A DNA stretch of 64,000 nucleotides from Chryseobacterium aureum (GCF_003971235.1 NZ_CP034661.1:4092001-4156000); one strand, 5' to 3'; counted from the first letter of the stretch, positions 48,493-57,409 are shown. Translations and numbers: made by a program. The notes: a model not told the origin generated them from the sequence alone.

Positions 48493-49094
48493 TCATTAAA
48501 TTCAAATGAAACATATTGCATCTCGGAAAGCTTTTCTGAGATGCTTTCTTTTTGGGCCAGTTTTAAAGAGGCTGTAAGAATACAGTTTTCATTTGCATCG
48601 AAGTTTACAACTTTTGCATCAAATTTTGATAGCAGGGTGAATATCGTGTTCTGCTGATTGAAGTTAAACTGAATTTCCACTTCGGTTTCCAGCTCTCTGG
48701 TTATGATATTGGCTTCTTCCAGCGTGATTTTGGCAGATTCTTTATAGGCTTTTACCAGTCCGGAAACGCCGAGTTTGGTGCCGCCATAATAACGGACAAC
48801 AATAACAAGAATATTGGTGATTTCATTGGCCAGCAGCTGGTTGTAAATGGGTAATCCGGCACTTCCTGAAGGTTCACCATCATCATTGGCACGGTAGTTT
48901 TCGCCATTTAATCCCATTCTGAAAGCGTAGCAATGGTGTGTGGCCTTAGGGTGGTCTTCCCTGATTTTTTCCAGTGCATTTTTTAGCTCTTTTTCATTGG
49001 TTACCGGGAAGGCAAAGCCTATGAACTTGCTTCCTTTTTCCTTTAAAAGAGTATTTTCTATAGATTTTTCTATGGTTCTGTATTCAAACGTCAT
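48489..49094 (-). CDS. YigZ/IMPACT-family protein
   Basis: 201 residues. The IMPACT domain is seen in KGSKFIGFAFPV, HHCYAFRMG, NDDGEPSGSAGLPIYNQLLANEITNILVIVVRYYGGTKLGVSGLVKAY, and a C-terminal DUF1949-type part follows. The family is thought to act on ribosome or RNA-related processes; exact role unknown. Confidence 0.93.
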   Translation of the reverse strand: MTFEYRTIEKSIENTLLKEKGSKFIGFAFPVTNEKELKNALEKIREDHPKATHHCYAFRMGLNGENYRANDDGEPSGSAGLPIYNQLLANEITNILVIVVRYYGGTKLGVSGLVKAYKESAKITLEEANIITRELETEVEIQFNFNQQNTIFTLLSKFDAKVVNFDANENCILTASLKLAQKESISEKLSEMQYVSFEFND

Positions 49095-49162
49095 GAGAGT
49101 TCCTGCTTTATTGATGCAAAAATATTAAATGCATTAGGATTCTGCACCATGGTCATAAATTA

Positions 49163-49183
49163 AGCCGTCAAATTTTGACGGCT
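49163..49183 (-). terminator. hairpin after the double-glycine peptide genes
   Basis: AGCCGTCAAA pairs exactly with TTTGACGGCT with one base between. The following run on the minus strand is only TTAATTT, so termination is likely weak or the hairpin only stabilises the mRNA. Confidence 0.55.
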
Positions 49184-49214
49184 CAGTTCTATTTTTGAAT
49201 AAGAAATTACAGTT

Positions 49215-49397
49215 TTACATTCCATCTCCACACAGATCCATTGGGATCAGGCACATATAGCTCGTTGGACCACAAAAATCCTGCGGGCATTTATCCCGGC
49301 ATCTGGTAGGTTCTCCATTGGGAAGGGTGCATGTTACGAAAACCCCACCTTTAATGATTTTCATATGGGCTCTGGATACTTTTTTCAAATTTTTCAT
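49215..49397 (-). CDS. double-glycine bacteriocin-like peptide 1 (60 residues)
   Basis: Leader MKNLKKVSRAHMKIIKGG ends in the GG cleavage motif. The 42-residue core starts VFVTCTLPNGEPTRC and contains six cysteines, in TCT, TRC, DKC, DFC, YMC and DLC. This matches the bacteriocin-like protein class common in Chryseobacterium, where PCAT-type ABC transporters cut and export the core; no transporter is in this window. It starts 40 bases after peptide 2 ends. I see no promoter box in between, so it is probably co-transcribed. Confidence 0.85.
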   Translation of the reverse strand: MKNLKKVSRAHMKIIKGGVFVTCTLPNGEPTRCRDKCPQDFCGPTSYMCLIPMDLCGDGM

Positions 49398-49437
49398 GAT
49401 ATTATTTTTTTTGATTCATTGGTGCGAGTCAATTATA

Positions 49438-49602
49438 TTAACATGGAAATGTTCCGTCTGCCCATGGTGGAGGACAACTCATACTCGAAGGAGTGGCACA
49501 GCAGTTCTGTAATGCTGGGGGATAATAAGAACAGCATTCGGGGGCAATACCTCCCTGAATGGTCTTCAGTTCTTTTTTGGAAACTTTCTTTAGATTTTTC
49601 AT
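49438..49602 (-). CDS. double-glycine bacteriocin-like peptide 2 (54 residues)
   Basis: A short gene with leader MKNLKKVSKKELKTIQGG, near-identical in its first eight residues to peptide 1. The core is 36 residues, begins IAPECCSYYPPALQNCC and holds six cysteines in three pairs or singles (CC, CC, C, C). Stop TAA at 49438-49440. The upstream DNA has an 18-base A run ending eight bases before the ATG. Function unknown; disulphide-bonded secreted peptide is the best reading. Confidence 0.85.
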   Translation of the reverse strand: MKNLKKVSKKELKTIQGGIAPECCSYYPPALQNCCATPSSMSCPPPWADGTFPC

Positions 49603-49609
49603 AGTATTA

Positions 49610-49627
49610 TTTTTTTTTTTTTTTTTT
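49610..49627 (-). repeat. A18 homopolymer upstream of peptide 2
   Basis: Eighteen consecutive T on the plus strand (A on the minus strand) between a TAGTTTTA -7-like box (49629-49636 minus strand) and the ATG. By length it is a slippage hotspot. The equivalent position before peptide 1 has only A8. Confidence 0.9.
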
Positions 49628-49676
49628 GTAAAACTAATGTAATGAAATTATTTCATTTATTGGTGATAAAATGTGT

Positions 49677-50702
49677 TTATTTTACTTTAAAAAATGAAAT
49701 CGTATTATCTCTGAATGTTTCGGTTTTCAAAGCTATATGATTAAACTCCGGGGCTTTTGTGCCGTTTTCATGTTTCAGATTTTCATTTTTAATAACAATG
49801 GCTTCATCCCAAAGGTTGGCATTAATGAACTGTTGGAGTGTAAAACGGCCGCCTTCAATAATGACAGACTGTATCTGTTCTTTGTATAAAGCTTCCATAA
49901 GCTCCTGCAGGAAATTATCTTTATTCAGTCTGATGAATTGAATAGATCCTTCTGTTCCTTCTTTGACAGTGTTTAAAACCAATGTTTTTGCTTCATGATT
50001 ATAAATGTTGAAGTTGGAGGGAACTTTTAAGTCAAAATCAATCAGAATTCTGACAGGATTGACGCCTTCAGCATTTCTTACTGTAAGACTTGGGTTGTCA
50101 TTCAATGCGGTTTGGGTTCCTACCAGAATGGCGTGTTCGTCAGCTCTTAACTGATGAACAAACTGATTTGCCAATGCATTAGAAATAGCGGTCGGTTTAA
50201 AATCTCTGTCCAGAAAACCATCCCCGGATTCTGCCCATTTTAGAATAATATAAGGTCTTTTCTTTTCGTGATAGGTGAAAAATCTTTTATTCAGTTCAAC
50301 GCAATCTTTTTCAAGAATTCCTGAAACGGCTTCAATTCCTGCATCCTGAATGATTTTCTTTCCCTTGCCATTCACTTTATCATGGGAATCCATAGCGCCA
50401 ATAACTACTTTTTTAAATCCAAGTTCTTTAATCTTTAAAGCGCATGGAGGAGTTTTTCCATAGTGAGCACAAGGCTCCAAAGACACATAGATTGTAGATT
50501 CCGGAATAAGTTCTTTATTTTTAACGGAATTGATAGCATTGATCTCTGCGTGGTTTTCTCCTGCTTTATGATGGTATCCTTCACCTATGATTTCTCCGTT
50601 GTGTACTATCACACTTCCCACAAGAGGGTTAGGGTAGGTGTGGCCGAGGGCTTTCTGAGCCAGTTCGATGCATCTCTTGATATAAAGTTCGTCGTTATTC
50701 AT
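49677..50702 (-). CDS. ribD: bifunctional deaminase/reductase of riboflavin synthesis
   Basis: Deaminates and then reduces the pyrimidine intermediate of riboflavin synthesis. The N-terminal zinc deaminase is seen in NPLVGSVIVHNG, HAEINAI and EPCAHYGKTPPC (residues 27-75), the C-terminal reductase in ILIDFDLKVPS and IIEGGRFTLQQFI. 341 residues from the ATG at 50702 (MNNDELYIKRC). Not next to other rib genes here. Confidence 0.95.
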   Translation of the reverse strand: MNNDELYIKRCIELAQKALGHTYPNPLVGSVIVHNGEIIGEGYHHKAGENHAEINAINSVKNKELIPESTIYVSLEPCAHYGKTPPCALKIKELGFKKVVIGAMDSHDKVNGKGKKIIQDAGIEAVSGILEKDCVELNKRFFTYHEKKRPYIILKWAESGDGFLDRDFKPTAISNALANQFVHQLRADEHAILVGTQTALNDNPSLTVRNAEGVNPVRILIDFDLKVPSNFNIYNHEAKTLVLNTVKEGTEGSIQFIRLNKDNFLQELMEALYKEQIQSVIIEGGRFTLQQFINANLWDEAIVIKNENLKHENGTKAPEFNHIALKTETFRDNTISFFKVK

Positions 50703-50765
50703 ATTGTATAAAAGAAAAAGCGAAGACAAATTGCTTTGCTCCGCCTTTATTTATTTTGTTATGTA

Positions 50766-52568
50766 TTATTCTCCGCTGATGATCGTGTGGAGATTTTGTT
50801 TCAATGTTTCCAGATGAGCTTTTTTCTCATCAATGGTATTGTAGGTATCTCTCAAAAGAGGATTTTCTCTGGACGGTTTGTTGAAGAAAGAAAGATTGTT
50901 TTCCAGTTTTACGATTTCTGCTTCAAGATCAGAGATTTGATTTTTGATCTTTCTGGCTTTGTCGGTAAGCTGGTTTTCAGACAGGCCTTCTTCTTTCAGT
51001 TCAAGTTCATTGATCTTGTTTATTTTCAATTTCTCTCTTAATGTCTTATTGAATTCAGAGTTGATTGAAATTTTATCTCTCGGAACTTTACCGATATTAT
51101 TCCATGAAGTTTTGATCTGTTCAATTTTTTCGATGCTTCCTTCTTCATTGGAAACTTCTTTCAGCTCGTCAAGAAGTGCTTTTTTATTTTTATAGTTTTC
51201 TTTCCAGTTGTCTGTAGAAGTATTGCTTTTTTCTCTGTAGTTGTTGAAGAATGCATTACAGGCATCGCGGAATTCATCCCAGATTTTGTTGGTCATGCTC
51301 TTTGGAACGTGCCCGATCTTTTTCCAGTCTTCCTGGAGTTTTTTGAATAACGGAACGGCAATATCCCATTCTTCATTATTCATATTGTCCTGTGCAGTCT
51401 GGATGAGTTTTAATTTTTCTTCAAGATTAGCCTGCTGAGATCCTTTCAACGATTTGTAATAATTGTTTTTCGTTGTATTGAAACCTCTTAGAGTGGTTTT
51501 GAAATCGTTCCAGTTTTGGTTGGACAGCTTTCTTGGGACACTTCCTGTTTTTAAGAATTCGGAACGCAGATCTTCAACTCTTTTGATGGCATTTTGCCAA
51601 TAGTTATGATTAGGAGTTTCAGCGGGTTCAGAAAGCTTCTTGATTTCTGCTATGATCTGATTTTTCTTTTCAAGATTTTCACCTTGCTCTTTTTCAATAG
51701 AAGCGGAAAGTTCAGATTTTCTTTCGTGAATTTTGTTTGAAATTTCTTTAAATTCTTCCCATGTTTTTTCACGGAATTCTTCGGCAACGGGTTCGGCTTC
51801 TTCTTTCCAAAGTTTATGAAGGTACTGAAGCTCATTCAATGCCTTCTGGATCACCGGTTCATTTTCCAGTTCTTTAGCACGGGCAATGATATGTTCTCTT
51901 TTTTCGAGATTGTGGCTGTATTCCTGTTCCAGGAATTCTTTGTTCAGATCCAGCATCTGATAAAACTGGTTCAGGTGATGGAAATAGTTGTTGTTAAGAA
52001 TTTTGAATTCAGATTTGGCCACCTGTCCGGCTTTTGACCACTCTTCTTTAATTTCACGGATAGATTTGAAAAGATTGATGCCCGGTTCGGAGCTGGTGTA
52101 TAGATTTTTAAGTCTTTCTATAATGCTTTGACGATGCTCAAGATTTTTCTTCTGCTCTTCTTCCTGTCCTTTCTGGAAGTCGTCATGCTTTTCTCTGAAA
52201 ATGTTGACCAGTGCAGAATATTTAGCCTGGGAAGGATGCTCGTAGCTGAAGTTTTCGGCAGGATTACCAGCTTCTACATATTCATGCTTTTTGTCTTCCA
52301 CTTCATCATGAATGTAATGACTTGCTTTTTCTTTCAGCAGATTGAATCTTTTGAAGTTCTCACCGGCATTGGGAGTGTTGATGATTTTCTCCATTTCCTT
52401 CAATGCATCGGTAAGGGAAATTTCTTCCTCTTCATGTTCTTCCAGGTGCTCCGTATCCTCTTCATGTTGGTTTGCATCATGAGAAACGGTGTTTTCTGAT
52501 GGGTCCTGAGATACTTCGTTAGGAATTTTCTTTTCTTCGTTTTCAGAAAGATTGTTTTCTGTAGTCAT
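50766..52568 (-). CDS. DUF349 repeat protein
   Basis: 600 residues, highly charged, coiled-coil rich. Repeating units of about 75 residues with the pattern W..L...W...G.v......lW..F: examples are EEWSKAGQVAKSEFKILNNNY, DEFRDACNAFFNNYREK, TSWNNIGKVPRDKISINSEF and EDWKKIGHVPKSMTNKIWDEFRD. The first 70 residues are acidic. DUF349 proteins are common in Bacteroidota; function unknown. No signal peptide. Confidence 0.88.
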   Translation of the reverse strand: MTTENNLSENEEKKIPNEVSQDPSENTVSHDANQHEEDTEHLEEHEEEEISLTDALKEMEKIINTPNAGENFKRFNLLKEKASHYIHDEVEDKKHEYVEAGNPAENFSYEHPSQAKYSALVNIFREKHDDFQKGQEEEQKKNLEHRQSIIERLKNLYTSSEPGINLFKSIREIKEEWSKAGQVAKSEFKILNNNYFHHLNQFYQMLDLNKEFLEQEYSHNLEKREHIIARAKELENEPVIQKALNELQYLHKLWKEEAEPVAEEFREKTWEEFKEISNKIHERKSELSASIEKEQGENLEKKNQIIAEIKKLSEPAETPNHNYWQNAIKRVEDLRSEFLKTGSVPRKLSNQNWNDFKTTLRGFNTTKNNYYKSLKGSQQANLEEKLKLIQTAQDNMNNEEWDIAVPLFKKLQEDWKKIGHVPKSMTNKIWDEFRDACNAFFNNYREKSNTSTDNWKENYKNKKALLDELKEVSNEEGSIEKIEQIKTSWNNIGKVPRDKISINSEFNKTLREKLKINKINELELKEEGLSENQLTDKARKIKNQISDLEAEIVKLENNLSFFNKPSRENPLLRDTYNTIDEKKAHLETLKQNLHTIISGE

Positions 52569-52642
52569 AGCAAATCTTTTATGTGAGTGGCGTTAATATC
52601 CTTTAAATATAGCTTTAAGGCCAATTAAAGTACTAATTTATG

Positions 52643-53380
52643 TTATTTTTTTTGAAAACTCCAAATTTCCCAAGCTTTTTCTGCTTGCTGTTCAAGCATA
52701 TAATATCCATTCACTGTTTTTGCTCCTTTTTCGGAGGCGTTGATGATGAATTGGGTATAGTTGGGATTGTAAATCAGATCGATAACCAGGTGGTCCGGAG
52801 AAAGTCCGCCAAAAGGGAAATTCAGACAGTCTTTTACATTCGGGAAAGTTCCAACCGGTGTACACTGAATGATGATTTTGTGTGCTTCAACCGTCTCTTC
52901 ATCTAAGTTTTCAAAATTGATTTCTGTGCTTCTTGAAACGGTTACAGAGGGGATATTATGTTTGTCCAAAGCATATTTAACGGCTTTTGCAGCGCCTCCG
53001 TTTCCTAATATCAAAGCTTTATCCTGTGCAGGCTTTTTGTGTAAAAGTAAAGTCTTCTCAAATCCAAAAGCATCAGTATTATACCCTGTTTTTTTACCAT
53101 TCTGAATGAGAACACAGTTTACGGCACCTATTTTTTCTGCTTCATCGCTCAGTTCATCAAGATAATCAATTATTTTTTCTTTGTAAGGAATGGTTACATT
53201 GAATCCTAAAAGTTCCGGAGAAGAAAAAAGGTTTTCCACTTCATTGATTTCTTTCAGGTCAAAAATATCATAAGAGAAGTTTTTGAGCATGAGTTTCTGA
53301 AACTTGTTTTCGAAGAATTTTTTAGAGAAAGAATAAGAAATATTTCGTCCTATCAATCCTAATTTTTTATTGGAATCCAT
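52643..53380 (-). CDS. aroE: shikimate dehydrogenase
   Basis: Reduces 3-dehydroshikimate in aromatic amino acid synthesis. LIGRNISYSFSKKFFEN holds the shikimate-binding SxS, GFNVTIPYKEKII carries the catalytic Lys, ALILGNGGAAKAV is the NADP site, and QQAEKAWEIW closes the fold. 245 residues, slightly short but complete. Its ATG lies directly beyond the terminator of the upstream secreted nuclease. Confidence 0.95.
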   Translation of the reverse strand: MDSNKKLGLIGRNISYSFSKKFFENKFQKLMLKNFSYDIFDLKEINEVENLFSSPELLGFNVTIPYKEKIIDYLDELSDEAEKIGAVNCVLIQNGKKTGYNTDAFGFEKTLLLHKKPAQDKALILGNGGAAKAVKYALDKHNIPSVTVSRSTEINFENLDEETVEAHKIIIQCTPVGTFPNVKDCLNFPFGGLSPDHLVIDLIYNPNYTQFIINASEKGAKTVNGYYMLEQQAEKAWEIWSFQKK

Positions 53381-53384
53381 AGAT

Positions 53385-53392
53385 CAAAAATA
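53385..53392 (-). promoter_or_regulatory. possible -7 box of aroE inside a terminator T run
   Basis: Minus-strand TATTTTTG matches TAnnTTTG but ends four bases before the aroE ATG, so it would give a leaderless or slightly truncated transcript. Low confidence. Confidence 0.35.
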
Positions 53393-53420
53393 AAAAAAAG
53401 ACCGGATAAATCCGGCCTTT
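53391..53420 (-). terminator. intrinsic terminator after the secreted endonuclease gene
   Basis: Minus-strand AAAGGCCGGA and TCCGGTCTTT pair (one G-U), followed by TTTTTTTT. The G-U works only in the minus-strand RNA, which shows the direction. It lies 11 bases upstream of aroE. Confidence 0.85.
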
Positions 53421-53442
53421 GATTTGAAATATTTTTTAATAA

Positions 53443-55242
53443 TTAATCTACGATAAATTTAGAAGAGAAATTATCTGTTTTCAGGAAGTAAGTTCCTTTT
53501 ACCAGGCCTTTAAGGTTGATCTTATTAGAATGTCTGAAAGGATTTTCAATGGTCTCAATCAGCTTTCCGGAAAGATCATAGATGTCAGCTTTTGAAATTT
53601 TGCTCAGGTTTTCTCCTTTTACAAAAAGCTCATTATTTCTTACCGGGTTAGGGTAGATGGTAAATTCTGATTTGTCTTTTTTAGCTTCCACTGTTGCTAA
53701 TGAGGTAGCACATGTCCAGCTAAGGTCATCCATAGCAACTCTGTCATTGTTTGGATTTACAATTTTAATAACAGCATTTCCGGTAACTCCTACAGTGATT
53801 GTAGTAGTTGTAACAGTAGGACTGTAAGGGATGGTTCCTACCAAAACATCATTTACTAAGACATTTAGCGTACCGTTACTTCCGGTGTACTTTCTTTGAG
53901 TTGTTAAGGTTAATGTTTGCACACCTCCAGAAATAACTGAACTCGTTAAAGTACCTTTTTGAGTACAAACTGCCTTACCATTGATGGTTTCGTCAGTTCT
54001 TGTTAATGTAGCAGTCCATGTTATATTGTTGTTTGTCCATGTTCTTGTTGCGTATTGAGATGCTTGCGATGAGCCATCCTGCATTGTGCTGAAGTCTTCA
54101 GTTCCACAGCTTCCGCCTCCTGCAGGTCCGTCAAGAGTAGTTTCTACAGCATTATTACTTTGTGTTGAAGCATTTCCTGCAGCATCTTTAGCAATAACAT
54201 AGAATGTATACTGAGTCAATGGAGATAATCCGGATACAACTGTAGAAGTTGTTGTTCCTGAAACAGTAGCTTTAAGAGCTCCGTTCGCATACACTTCATA
54301 TGAAGTTACTCCCACGTTATCCGTTGAAGCTGTCCAGCTTACCGCAATGGAACTGGAAGTTGGGTTGTTGGCAATTAAATTTGTAGGAACTGTTGGAGCC
54401 TGTGTATCTATTACCGGAGTTCCCCAAACCATATTGACATATTCCGGATGATCTATATAGGGATTTCTGTTCCCCTGAAATGCATAGGTAGCATTGTTTC
54501 TTCTGATTTCCGAAGCTGATACAGGATCTTGCGTGTGCCATTGTAAAAGCTGATTCAGTTCCCAATCCTGAAGGCTTGGATATGTGTTTTGTGCAAGCAT
54601 ATTCCCTGTAGAGAATCCCGAAAGCTGGCTTTCGTATCTTGTTACAAAATAGAAAATCATTCTTGCGATATCTCCTTTAAACTCATCAATCGGTTCAAAT
54701 ACTACCCCTGAATATCCTGGAGACACAGAGTTTCCTCTTTTGGAACCGTTTTTTGATAAGTAATTATAGACGCCTACTTTTCCATAAGGCAAATTCCCTC
54801 TCTCATTGTTTACCTTTCCGTCAGTAGCTCTGATAAAGTGAACATCTGATCTCATCGGTAAACCTTCATTGAACAAACTTTGAGGCACAACGTGTTCTCT
54901 GTTGTAGCAGTCTCCTTCATTAGAATAACCACTTGATCCACACTGGTCTGTGGGTCCGTAAATGAAGTTGTACTGATCCGGTCCTACCGGTGTTTCAGAA
55001 TAAATATCCAGAATGGTACCGTCATTATCATAATCATAATCGCGGTCTGTGGTTTGATAGGCGCTCCATACGTCATTATAAGTGATATTGGTAGCATGCC
55101 CTGTGGTAATAATAGTCTTAAGGGCGGTTTTAAGAGATGCGCCATTCAGGCCTGCTGCTGCATTGTAATATCCGGCTGGAATTTGAGCCAGTACATTGAT
55201 AAATACAAAGCTTAACAGAAAAAAAGATAGAATTCGTTTCAT
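53443..55242 (-). CDS. secreted endonuclease I with fibronectin III and type IX sorting domain
   Basis: 599 residues. Signal peptide MKRILSFFLLSFVFINVLAQ. The endonuclease I domain (EndA/NucM type) has the active-site motif CYNREHVVPQSLF with His at about 117 and NERGNLPYGKVG downstream. A fibronectin III domain follows at about 283-370 (VPTNLIANNPTSSSIAVSWTAS). A Gly/Thr-rich beta region comes next, and a C-terminal type IX sorting domain closes the protein (about 526-599; FTIYPNPVRNNELFVKG, DLSGKLIETI, GTYFLKTDNFSSKFIV). It is an extracellular or surface nuclease, probably for DNA scavenging. Its own terminator follows. Confidence 0.93.
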   Translation of the reverse strand: MKRILSFFLLSFVFINVLAQIPAGYYNAAAGLNGASLKTALKTIITTGHATNITYNDVWSAYQTTDRDYDYDNDGTILDIYSETPVGPDQYNFIYGPTDQCGSSGYSNEGDCYNREHVVPQSLFNEGLPMRSDVHFIRATDGKVNNERGNLPYGKVGVYNYLSKNGSKRGNSVSPGYSGVVFEPIDEFKGDIARMIFYFVTRYESQLSGFSTGNMLAQNTYPSLQDWELNQLLQWHTQDPVSASEIRRNNATYAFQGNRNPYIDHPEYVNMVWGTPVIDTQAPTVPTNLIANNPTSSSIAVSWTASTDNVGVTSYEVYANGALKATVSGTTTSTVVSGLSPLTQYTFYVIAKDAAGNASTQSNNAVETTLDGPAGGGSCGTEDFSTMQDGSSQASQYATRTWTNNNITWTATLTRTDETINGKAVCTQKGTLTSSVISGGVQTLTLTTQRKYTGSNGTLNVLVNDVLVGTIPYSPTVTTTTITVGVTGNAVIKIVNPNNDRVAMDDLSWTCATSLATVEAKKDKSEFTIYPNPVRNNELFVKGENLSKISKADIYDLSGKLIETIENPFRHSNKINLKGLVKGTYFLKTDNFSSKFIVD

Positions 55243-55322
55243 TTATTTAAAATTGGGGCGTAAAGGTACAAAAAAATGAAAACGAAGTATGTTAATTTAA
55301 TGTAATATATAAACTTAAAATA

Positions 55323-56528
55323 TTAGCTTTTAGTGATATATTCTTTACTGATTTTTGAAAAGAACCATGAAATCGTAAATCCGAAAAGAGAGGCTGTAAG
55401 GGCTACAATAAAGTAGTTTTTTCCTACAATTTTTACCGGGAATGGCAGCACTTCATTGGCTCTGAAGAATTCTGTGTAGAGTTGGAAATAGCAAAGAGCA
55501 GTTCCAAGAATGAGTCCGGTGATTACTCCGGAAACAACAATGAGAATCCCGGTGTAGAAATAGGTCATTCTTAAATGGCTTAAAGGAAAGCCCAGTGATA
55601 TCAGTGATTTGGCCTGCTCCTTTTTATCCAGCTGAAGAATAATGATGGCTCCGGCAAGATTAAAAGTAGTAATAAAAATGACCAGGGCAAAAATAAGATA
55701 GATGAATAGTTTTTCTGTATTGATCATTTTCCAGAAAGCTGCATTTTCTTCTTCCTTGGTTTTGATCTCAATGTTTTTTCCGAGAGAAGAAATCAGACTT
55801 TGTTTTACAGCATCTGCATTCTCCGGATTTTTTAGTTTAATAACAATCTGATACGCAGATTTTTTCGGCAGGCTGAGCAATTCCTCAGTAAGCTCAATAG
55901 GGGATATGATATAACTGTCCAGCTGATCTTTTCCGGGGAAAACCCCTGTTACCAGAATATCTTTTTTATTATAAATATCTTCTTCCTTATTGATGATCCC
56001 TGTTCCCGGCTTTGGCATAAATACCGTTGCATAATGATTGGATGAATCTACAGGAATGGAAAGCCTGTTGTCCAGACTGTTTTCCATCAATACCTCGTTA
56101 GAGTATTTGAAACTGGGATAAGTTCCGTAAAATACTTCTTTATTGATTGGGTTTACCTTGATATAAGCAGAATCAACACCTCTTAAATAAGCAATATCAC
56201 CTTTTCCGTTAAAGCTGATATACACTTTTTCTTCAATCACACGGGAGAAACTGCTGATTTCTTTATTGTTGCTCAGGACTTTATTGACCTTATCCAGATT
56301 TTTAATGGTTTTTCCCGAGGTACTTTTTACAGTAAGATCTGCATGAAGATTGGAAATAAGGTCTTTGTTCAGGTTTTCGAGTCCCGAAAAGACAGAAATA
56401 ATCACGAACATTGCAGCCACAGCAACCGTCATGGCACCTACAGCCAGCCACGTAATAAACGTAACAGCAGTACTGCCTTTTTTAGCCAAAAGGTATCTGG
56501 ATGCTATGTAAAATGCAATATTCTTCAA
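55323..56528 (-). CDS. LolE/FtsX-like ABC transporter permease
   Basis: 401 residues with the lipoprotein-release permease layout: first membrane helix ASRYLLAKKGSTAVTFITWLAVGAMTVAVAAMFVIISVFSGLENLNKDLI (3-52), a large periplasmic domain, and three C-terminal helices beginning MINTEKLFIYLIFALVIFITTFNLAGAIIIL (about 268) and KEQAKSLISLGFPLSHLRMTYFYTG. No ATPase gene is adjacent; in Flavobacteriia such permeases often stand alone. Starts four bases after rbfA. Confidence 0.85.
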   Translation of the reverse strand: MKNIAFYIASRYLLAKKGSTAVTFITWLAVGAMTVAVAAMFVIISVFSGLENLNKDLISNLHADLTVKSTSGKTIKNLDKVNKVLSNNKEISSFSRVIEEKVYISFNGKGDIAYLRGVDSAYIKVNPINKEVFYGTYPSFKYSNEVLMENSLDNRLSIPVDSSNHYATVFMPKPGTGIINKEEDIYNKKDILVTGVFPGKDQLDSYIISPIELTEELLSLPKKSAYQIVIKLKNPENADAVKQSLISSLGKNIEIKTKEEENAAFWKMINTEKLFIYLIFALVIFITTFNLAGAIIILQLDKKEQAKSLISLGFPLSHLRMTYFYTGILIVVSGVITGLILGTALCYFQLYTEFFRANEVLPFPVKIVGKNYFIVALTASLFGFTISWFFSKISKEYITKS

Positions 56529-56531
56529 GAT

Positions 56532-56891
56532 CTATAAAACAGGATTGTCGCCTTCGCCTCTTAATTCTCTTTCCAGTTTTTCAACATCGTCAAGAGCGGT
56601 ATCCAGGTAAAAGTTAAGTTGTGGAATGATACGCACCTGCTTTCCCATTTTCTGGCCAATAAAGTTTCTGTACTGAGGTTTATTTTCTTCAATCTCCTTC
56701 ATGACAGCGGTACGGAACTCCTGTGGGAAAATGCTTAAATAAATTTTGGCAATTCCTAAATCGGCAGTTACTTTTACATCTGAAACAGATACCAATATGC
56801 TCTGTTTGCTTTCTGCAGCCTGTTTGCGGAAAAGCTCTGCGAAGTCTTCCTGAATGATCTGTGCTACTTTTCTTTGTCTGTTACTTTCCAT
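56532..56891 (-). CDS. rbfA: ribosome-binding factor A
   Basis: 16S rRNA maturation factor for cold and late 30S assembly. SNRQRKVAQIIQEDFAELF, VSVSDVKVTADLGIAKIYLSIFP and QMGKQVRIIPQLNFYLDTALDDVEKL-type segments fit. 119 residues. A -7 box ends eight bases before the ATG, so the mRNA is close to leaderless, as at ruvX. Confidence 0.95.
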   Translation of the reverse strand: MESNRQRKVAQIIQEDFAELFRKQAAESKQSILVSVSDVKVTADLGIAKIYLSIFPQEFRTAVMKEIEENKPQYRNFIGQKMGKQVRIIPQLNFYLDTALDDVEKLERELRGEGDNPVL

Positions 56892-56899
56892 AATTTCTG

Positions 56900-56907
56900 C
56901 AAATTTA
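56900..56907 (-). promoter_or_regulatory. -7 box of rbfA, near-leaderless
   Basis: Minus-strand TAAATTTG followed by CAGAAATTATG. Perfect TAnnTTTG, leaving only eight bases to the ATG. Confidence 0.65.
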
Positions 56908-56908
56908 G

Positions 56909-56916
56909 TACTTTTG
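56909..56916 (+). promoter_or_regulatory. possible -7 box of mce
   Basis: TACTTTTG matches TAnnTTTG, giving a leader of about 60 bases. It is divergent from the rbfA box with one base between the two motifs. Confidence 0.45.
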
Positions 56917-56983
56917 TTTGAATTGATACTTTGAAATTCAACAGGAGTATCAAATTTACGATTTAATTATATCTATTCGTATT

Positions 56984-57382
56984 ATGAAGCTAGAACATAT
57001 TGGTATTGCTGTAAAGTCTTTAGGTGTTTCTGATGAACTTTTTGCCAAATTATTAGGAAAAGAATCCTATAAAAAAGAAAGTGTGGAGAGAGAAGGCGTT
57101 GTAACTTCTTTCTATGAAACAGGGGAAAGTAAAATTGAGCTGCTGGAAGCCAGTAACCCTGAAAGTCCGATCTCAAAATTTATTGATAAAAAGGGTGAAG
57201 GAATCCATCATCTGGCATTTGGGGTAGAAAATATTCTTGAGGAAGTAAAAAGATTAAAAAAAGAAGGATTTCAGTTTATCTCCGAAGAACCGAAAGAAGG
57301 TGCTGATAACAAATTAGTTGTATTCCTTCATCCAAAGTCTACAAACGGCGTGCTGGTAGAACTTTGCCAAGAAAAGCAATAA
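56984..57382 (+). CDS. mce: methylmalonyl-CoA epimerase
   Basis: Interconverts R- and S-methylmalonyl-CoA in propionate metabolism. 132 residues of the glyoxalase/VOC fold: MKLEHIGIAVKSLGVSDELFAKLLG, SKIELLEASNPESPISKFIDKKGEGIHHLAFGVENI and GADNKLVVFLHPKSTNGVLVELCQ carry the metal-ligand His and Glu positions. Confidence 0.95.
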   Translation: MKLEHIGIAVKSLGVSDELFAKLLGKESYKKESVEREGVVTSFYETGESKIELLEASNPESPISKFIDKKGEGIHHLAFGVENILEEVKRLKKEGFQFISEEPKEGADNKLVVFLHPKSTNGVLVELCQEKQ

Positions 57383-57409
57383 AAAATTTTGTAGTGAAAG
57401 AAATTTTAC

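Noticed and set aside
49365-49604. A 79-codon plus-strand frame across the double-glycine peptide genes
   Set aside because: Antisense to two peptides with matching leaders; no sign of coding on the plus strand.
52128-52499. A 123-codon plus-strand frame opposite the DUF349 protein
   Set aside because: Hydrophobic run generated by the complement of Glu/Lys-rich coiled-coil codons; no start signal.
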